Under the pieces are notes generated by a model, which did no database searches, was not told the DNA's origin, and saw only the letters and a program-made list of their open reading frames with translations. 64,000 nucleotides of DNA from assembly GCF_025567385.1 (NCBI RefSeq), contig NZ_JAOQJU010000002.1, positions 124,001-188,000 on the forward strand, given 5' to 3'. Position numbers and translations under genes: made by a program. Every line of letters starts with the position of its first letter. The stretch's first letter is position 1. This DNA comes from Claveliimonas acetigenes. GTDB lineage: Bacteria > Bacillota > Clostridia > Lachnospirales > Lachnospiraceae. Of the stretch, positions 60,017 to 64,000 are shown one piece after another.

Positions 60017-60029
60017 AAATTGTCAATTT
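60017..60029. promoter_or_regulatory. 13-bp palindrome upstream of the G3E GTPase-ArsM/ArsS operon
   Basis: AAATTGACAATTT, six-base arms around one base, seven bases before the Shine-Dalgarno. A weak -10 TATGAT lies just upstream on the minus strand. A repressor site is plausible but unproven. Confidence 0.4.
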
Positions 60030-60138
60030 TAATCATAATTTGCAAAGCCTATACAATAATAATAACTGATTTATGGCATTTATTCCAATCAATCTCCTCT
60101 ATCTTCAACGAATATGTATTGATACAATCTATTACTAT

Positions 60139-62898
60139 TTATTTTATAACCCCAATTCCCCAAATGGAAAATTCTTTATCCACATCTTCCATGCAGATAG
60201 AAACATCAAGCGTTCCGCTTTCATTTTGAATATATGCAATATCTGCATCCGGTCCTCCCCATGTATATGGACGCTTCCCACTGATAACAGATGTTTGTCC
60301 ATTTACAGTCACCTTAAGATTCCCGAATGTTTCATCATCCTTGGATTGGAACAAAATGAAAATCCCTTTTCCAGTTGCTTTAAAGGTCATAGGCGTATTA
60401 GCGCTTCCCTTTACAAACTTCCATCCATATGGGAAACGGTAATTTGAATCACTGGATGCAAAGGAACCATTTACCACATCTGCAAGCTCCCACGGCGGTG
60501 CAAGAGTTGCTGTCGCATATTCCGTTCCATAAACAGATGTAACTGGCATTCTGTAAGATTCATCCCTGTTGACCGTCTTAAGTGCCTGACGATAGTAATA
60601 TGCAATAGCATCAGAAATCAACTTATTTCCTGCGTCATGGGGATGGAACTCATCTTCAAAATAATCGTCCGTTGTCAAAAGTCCGGATGCAAATGCTTTC
60701 GTCAATGCAATATCCATACTTAAGACAGGCACGTCATAATTCTTGCCAATTGCCCCCATCTGTTCCTGCATGGTATTCCCACCTTTGGAACGATTAACTA
60801 CAATGATAACCGCAGGCTCGCTCTTCCAGGACAGACATTGCCTCACCAGCCCCTCAAAGCTCTTCTTGCACAGTTCACTTGCATTATCATTCACTGAAAA
60901 TTCAATAAAAACGACGTCCGGATCATCGTTCAATATATCATACTGCGCACGGATCAACCCTACCACTGAGGACGTTCCTGATAATCCTTTATTGATATAT
61001 TTTACATTATCGCCTGTCCCGAATGTATCTGCAAAATAATCATAAGAGCGCTTTGCATAACAGGTATTGTCCTTTCCGACGCCTTCTGTAATCGAGCCTC
61101 CCAGATAAGCAATCTTAACCTCTTCTCCCTTCTGCGCTTTTTCTATTTTACTGCGCAGCCTGTAAGTGTTTCCCATGTTATAAATTGCATTTTGGTAAAA
61201 TTCCTGCATTTCAGCACTGTCCGTTTCTTTATAATCATCCCACTCATTTTCATCCGGTTCTGTACTTACGTCAAAACTTTTTTTGAAAATAGACCGCACA
61301 AAATTGTAAATATGTGGCCGTATAGTCATTCCGCCATGATCTCCGTCAGCAACGGTATGCCATACGTGATCCACTCCATTTTCTGTCAGAATAGTATGAT
61401 AATTCTGCGGTGCATTTCCTACAACTCCATCATTTACCGCAGCACTCACCATAATAAGACTTGGCTCACCCTTTTCTTTATCGAACAAAAGCTTGTCTTC
61501 TTTCAATTGTCCCGGATGGAAATTCGGATCATCCCCCGGGGTAAGTCCCGGAGCCGGGCAGGCAGCGCCTACATACCCAAATAAATCTGATCTTGTAAGT
61601 CCGATAAACAGAGATTCGCGTCCTCCCATTGAAAAACCTGTAATGGCCGTATTCTCCCTGCCAGTAGCGACAGCAAAATTTTCTTCTATGTATGGCATAA
61701 GATCTGTAGTAAGGTCGTTGATGAAGTTATCATAATTCAATGAATTCTGCAGATCTAACCCACTGCAGTACTGCTGGTCTTTGCTGCAGTAAATATATGG
61801 GAATACAACAATCATCTTCTCCGCTTCGCCCTGTGCCGTAAGGTTGCCAATCATCTGTTTAAGACGCAGGGAAGCGTCTCCTGCATCTAAAAGCGCATCT
61901 TCTGTCCCCCAGTAACCGTGAAGTACATACAGAACCGGATACTCTTCTTCCTCAGAATATCCTGCCGGAAGCAGCACATTTACATTAGTATTCCGCTGTG
62001 CTGTAGTGGAATAATAGGTATATTTTCTAAGATCACCATAATCCACACCAGCTTTCTCATCGGTAATTCCGTTGGGCTCTTTTTCCGTAACCAACTTCCT
62101 GACGGCCTGCATATATTCCGTCGAAGTCATTGCCGGGTCAACCGGGTCTGGATCGTCCGGGTCAACCGGATTCGGATCGTCCGGATCAATCGGGTCTGGA
62201 TCGTCTGGAGCAATCGGGTCCGGATCGTCTGGAGCAGCCGAAACTACATTTTCAATAAATCTCTGGATGATTGCAGCACATTCAGCTCTGGTTGCATTTC
62301 CTCGTGGGTCAAGAACTTTTCCTTCGTATTTACCGCTGATAATCTTATTAGCAACTGCCCACTGTATTGCTTCATCTGCAAATTCATCTACCTGGTCTGC
62401 ATCCGTAAATTTACTGAAATCAGCCTTTGTCTCCGTGTCATACCCAAGATAATCTGCATAACGGTACATCATAACAGCCATCTGTTCGCGATTAATCTGA
62501 TCAGCCGGTCCGAAATACCCTGTATCCGTGTACCCATTGACAATCTTTTTCTCAGCCGCCCAAATAATAGCATCCGTATACCAGACTTCATCTTCTACAT
62601 CCGGGAACACTTCTTCAAACGCCATCGCAGGCGACTTTTCCATGCGCCAGACAATAACAGCAAACTGCGCTCTCACCAACAAATCATTGGGACCGAATTG
62701 CTTATTATTCAGCCCTGTCATAATTTCATTATTATATACATACTGTACATAATCCTCATACCAATCCCCTGCATTCACGTCCTCAAAGACATCACTTACT
62801 TTTCGATCTGCCTGCGCAGCCACGGAATCTGTTCCTACTGACATTGTCAACAGCAAAAGAGCCGCCATACACTTCTTAGCAATTTTCTTTATCCTCAT
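60139..62898 (-). CDS. Secreted SLH-anchored double esterase (CE1-like plus SGNH)
   Basis: 919 residues. Signal peptide 1-30; three SLH repeats (about 33-215) that anchor to the cell wall; an Asp/Pro repeat linker (223-255); an alpha/beta-hydrolase esterase of the CE1/feruloyl type (about 280-545) with VLHGYWG, nucleophile Ser423 in GFSMGG and His521 in DGDHGG; an SGNH/GDSL-type esterase (about 590-775) with Ser602 in GGSITEG, SVNDN and Asp749/His752 in DEFHPH; and a C-terminal beta-rich domain (about 800-919). Likely deacylates plant or host polysaccharides at the surface. Start 62898 follows GGAG by eight bases. Confidence 0.9.
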   Translation of the reverse strand: MRIKKIAKKCMAALLLLTMSVGTDSVAAQADRKVSDVFEDVNAGDWYEDYVQYVYNNEIMTGLNNKQFGPNDLLVRAQFAVIVWRMEKSPAMAFEEVFPDVEDEVWYTDAIIWAAEKKIVNGYTDTGYFGPADQINREQMAVMMYRYADYLGYDTETKADFSKFTDADQVDEFADEAIQWAVANKIISGKYEGKVLDPRGNATRAECAAIIQRFIENVVSAAPDDPDPIAPDDPDPIDPDDPNPVDPDDPDPVDPAMTSTEYMQAVRKLVTEKEPNGITDEKAGVDYGDLRKYTYYSTTAQRNTNVNVLLPAGYSEEEEYPVLYVLHGYWGTEDALLDAGDASLRLKQMIGNLTAQGEAEKMIVVFPYIYCSKDQQYCSGLDLQNSLNYDNFINDLTTDLMPYIEENFAVATGRENTAITGFSMGGRESLFIGLTRSDLFGYVGAACPAPGLTPGDDPNFHPGQLKEDKLLFDKEKGEPSLIMVSAAVNDGVVGNAPQNYHTILTENGVDHVWHTVADGDHGGMTIRPHIYNFVRSIFKKSFDVSTEPDENEWDDYKETDSAEMQEFYQNAIYNMGNTYRLRSKIEKAQKGEEVKIAYLGGSITEGVGKDNTCYAKRSYDYFADTFGTGDNVKYINKGLSGTSSVVGLIRAQYDILNDDPDVVFIEFSVNDNASELCKKSFEGLVRQCLSWKSEPAVIIVVNRSKGGNTMQEQMGAIGKNYDVPVLSMDIALTKAFASGLLTTDDYFEDEFHPHDAGNKLISDAIAYYYRQALKTVNRDESYRMPVTSVYGTEYATATLAPPWELADVVNGSFASSDSNYRFPYGWKFVKGSANTPMTFKATGKGIFILFQSKDDETFGNLKVTVNGQTSVISGKRPYTWGGPDADIAYIQNESGTLDVSICMEDVDKEFSIWGIGVIK
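62134..62232 (-). repeat. In-frame 24-bp tandem repeats encoding a PDDPDPxx linker
   Basis: About four copies of an eight-residue unit (PDDPDPIA, PDDPDPID, PDDPNPVD, PDDPDPVD). A flexible acidic spacer between SLH anchor and esterases; copy number likely varies between strains. Confidence 0.85.
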
Positions 62899-62935
62899 TC
62901 TCATTTCTCCTTCCGAATAAAATAGATTATAATAA

Positions 62936-62964
62936 ACTATAGAATATTTTTCTACTCGCTTCAA
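62936..62964 (-). promoter_or_regulatory. Predicted promoter of SLH double esterase
   Basis: Minus-strand -35 TTGAAG (62959-62964), -10 TATAGT (62936-62941), spacer 17. The 288-base intergenic region 62899-63186 is otherwise very AT-rich and contains the inverted repeat at 63057-63099 and the xfp promoter; no gene is seen in it. Confidence 0.55.
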
Positions 62965-63050
62965 CCTGACAAAAAATAGATTTTTGTGTTTTTTTATGAA
63001 AAAACTATATTTTTTGATGTTTTTCATGTAAAATATAATAAATAACTGCC

Positions 63051-63099
63051 AAAAAAATCGCACTATATCCATATCAGAATGTTATGGATTTAATGCGAT
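63051..63099 (-). terminator. Imperfect inverted repeat with T-run on the minus strand
   Basis: 17-base arms (63057-63073 with 63083-63099) with two mismatches, nine-base loop, then TTTTTTT on the minus strand. Looks like a terminator pointing left, although no minus-strand gene lies to its right within the window. Confidence 0.5.
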
Positions 63100-63107
63100 A
63101 ATGTTAT

Positions 63108-63136
63108 TTTACGATATGTTATTTTCATGTTAGAAT
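63108..63136 (+). promoter_or_regulatory. Predicted promoter of xfp
   Basis: -35 TTTACG (63108-63113), -10 TAGAAT (63131-63136), spacer 17; expected start of transcription around 63143, inside a Rex-like palindrome. Confidence 0.5.
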
Positions 63137-63141
63137 GGAAA

Positions 63142-63159
63142 TAGTTAAAAAATTAACTA
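63142..63159. promoter_or_regulatory. Candidate Rex operator upstream of xfp
   Basis: TAGTTAAAAAATTAACTA is a perfect palindrome with a four-base spacer and matches the clostridial Rex consensus TTGTTAANNNNTTAACAA at 12 of 14 defined positions. It covers the predicted transcription start, a repressing position. Confidence 0.65.
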
Positions 63160-63186
63160 AAATTTTATAAAGAAAGAGGGATGAAG

Positions 63187-64000
63187 ATGCAAGATACTAT
63201 GTGCCTTGAGAAACAGCCGTTATCTCAGGAGATGCTCGAAAAAATGAACGCATACTGGCGCGCTGCCAATTATTTATCTGCCGGTCAGTTATACCTGTTA
63301 GATAATCCAATGCTCCGTGAACCATTAACAATGGATCACATTAAGAAAAAAATTGTAGGTCACTGGGGAACCGTACCTGGACAGAACTTTATTTACGTAC
63401 ATTGCAACCGCGCAATTAAGCGTTATGATCTGGATATGATTTTACTTTCCGGTCCGGGACACGGCGGAAACTTCCTGATTGCCAATACATATCTTGAGGG
63501 CAGCTACAGTGAAGTATATCCAAATATCAGCCAGGATGAGGACGGTATGAAGAAAATGTTCAAACAGTTCTCTTTCCCATGTGGCGTTCCAAGCCATTGT
63601 GCTCCGGAAACACCTGGTTCTATCAATGAGGGTGGTGAGCTTGGTTATTCTATCGCACATGCATTTGGAGCTGTATTTGATAATCCGGATTTGATTGCAA
63701 CTGCTATCGTTGGTGACGGAGAAGCTGAAACCGGTCCTCTTGCTACTTCCTGGCAGTCCAATAAATTTTTAAATCCTATTACAGATGGTGCTGTACTTCC
63801 AATCCTTCATCTGAATGGATATAAAATCAGCAACCCAACTATTTTCTCTCGTATTCCTCATGATGAAATCGAGAGTTTCTTCAAGGGCTGTGGCTGGAAG
63901 CCTTATTTTGTAGAAGGCGACGATCCGATGACGATGCACAAAAAGATGGCAGAGACTATGGATACCGTTATTGAAGAGATTAAGGCTATTCAGAAAAATG
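63187..64000 (+). CDS. xfp: Xylulose-5-phosphate/fructose-6-phosphate phosphoketolase, 3' end beyond window
   Basis: 271 residues visible, C-terminus cut off. Phosphoketolase hallmarks: YWRAANYLSAGQLYLLDNP near residue 20, GHWGTVPGQNFIYVHCNRAI, LLSGPGHGGNF, the SFPCGVPSHCAPETPGSINE segment, and the thiamine-diphosphate motif IVGDGEAETGPLATSW. It splits xylulose-5-phosphate or fructose-6-phosphate with phosphate into acetyl phosphate and glyceraldehyde-3-phosphate or erythrose-4-phosphate; AckA can then make ATP. The ATG at 63187 is preferred over 63181 because GAGGG ends six bases upstream of it. Divergent from the SLH esterase. Confidence 0.95.
   Translation, partial: MQDTMCLEKQPLSQEMLEKMNAYWRAANYLSAGQLYLLDNPMLREPLTMDHIKKKIVGHWGTVPGQNFIYVHCNRAIKRYDLDMILLSGPGHGGNFLIANTYLEGSYSEVYPNISQDEDGMKKMFKQFSFPCGVPSHCAPETPGSINEGGELGYSIAHAFGAVFDNPDLIATAIVGDGEAETGPLATSWQSNKFLNPITDGAVLPILHLNGYKISNPTIFSRIPHDEIESFFKGCGWKPYFVEGDDPMTMHKKMAETMDTVIEEIKAIQKN

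Noticed and set aside
62134..62232. Possible CRISPR array
   Set aside because: The repeats are contiguous 24-bp units without spacers and encode a protein linker in frame.
61918..62841. Plus-strand open frame of 307 codons opposite the SLH esterase
   Set aside because: Low-complexity translation caused by the antisense of SLH and Asp/Pro repeats; the minus-strand protein is convincing.
63442..63660. Minus-strand open frame inside xfp
   Set aside because: Opposite strand of conserved phosphoketolase motifs; no supporting signals.

Overview
The window looks like a chromosomal segment from a low-to-moderate GC, strictly anaerobic Firmicute, most likely a gut Lachnospiraceae (Blautia/Dorea/Mediterraneibacter-like). 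This is inferred from the combination of NfnAB, formate-tetrahydrofolate ligase, Pta-AckA, phosphoketolase, a Rex repressor, a 2-hydroxyacyl-CoA dehydratase-type activase, the classical clostridial order pta-ackA-yceD-rpmF-plsX-acpP-rnc-smc-ftsY, and S-layer-homology surface proteins. No phage, transposase, rRNA operon or CRISPR array is seen. Coding density is very high, almost everything lies on the minus strand, and no gene-free stretch exceeds 300 bases.

Layout. 1-3954: a truncated alpha/beta hydrolase, NUDIX hydrolase, rlmH, HAD phosphatase, AlkD-like protein and a DUF975 membrane protein. 4096-7708: nfnAB and an iron-type alcohol dehydrogenase. 7887-13968: zinc-ribbon/TPR protein, fhs, ftsK and tepA. 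14012-20781: metY, a CFI-box protein, yebC, a CBS/CorC protein, a MazF-type toxin with no antitoxin beside it, alr and nnrE-nnrD. 20884-23600: rex, divergent from an ABC-F ATPase. 23655-27678: an SLH protein, icd, a GntR regulator and a probable Re-citrate synthase. 27845-40266: threonine ammonia-lyase, ftsY, smc, rnc, acpP, plsX, rpmF, yceD, ackA, pta and mgtE. 40376-48335: tmcAL on the plus strand, then degV, the UPF0210/ACT pair, a WalJ-like hydrolase, coaE and polA. 48420-52211: tRNA-Leu(CAA), lysA-like, pyk and a rhomboid-like protein. 52430-56674: a giant activase on the plus strand. 56675-56871: an unusual repeat. 56872-59996: a two-gene minus-strand operon of a G3E (CobW-like) GTPase and an ArsM-ArsS fusion enzyme. 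60139-62898: a surface-anchored double esterase. 63187-end: phosphoketolase, truncated by the window.

How the genes work together. Much of the window serves anaerobic energy and redox metabolism. Xfp feeds acetyl phosphate to AckA, and Pta links acetyl phosphate to acetyl-CoA. NfnAB balances NADH, NADPH and ferredoxin, the alcohol dehydrogenase reoxidises NADH, and Fhs charges folate with formate. Re-citrate synthase plus isocitrate dehydrogenase would make 2-oxoglutarate. Rex is encoded here, and Rex-like palindromes lie in the promoters of xfp and of rex itself, with a weaker one at the alcohol dehydrogenase. A 24-bp palindrome of GntR type sits on the citrate synthase-gntR-icd promoter.

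The most novel-looking unit is the G3E GTPase/ArsM-ArsS operon. One 676-residue polypeptide joins an arsenite-methyltransferase-like domain to an arsenosugar-type radical SAM domain, paired with a putative metallochaperone GTPase and with no visible arsenic-resistance genes. Other points of interest are the tandem repeat at 56.7 kb, the orphan double-activase, the pseudo-rhomboid and the two-enzyme S-layer esterase.
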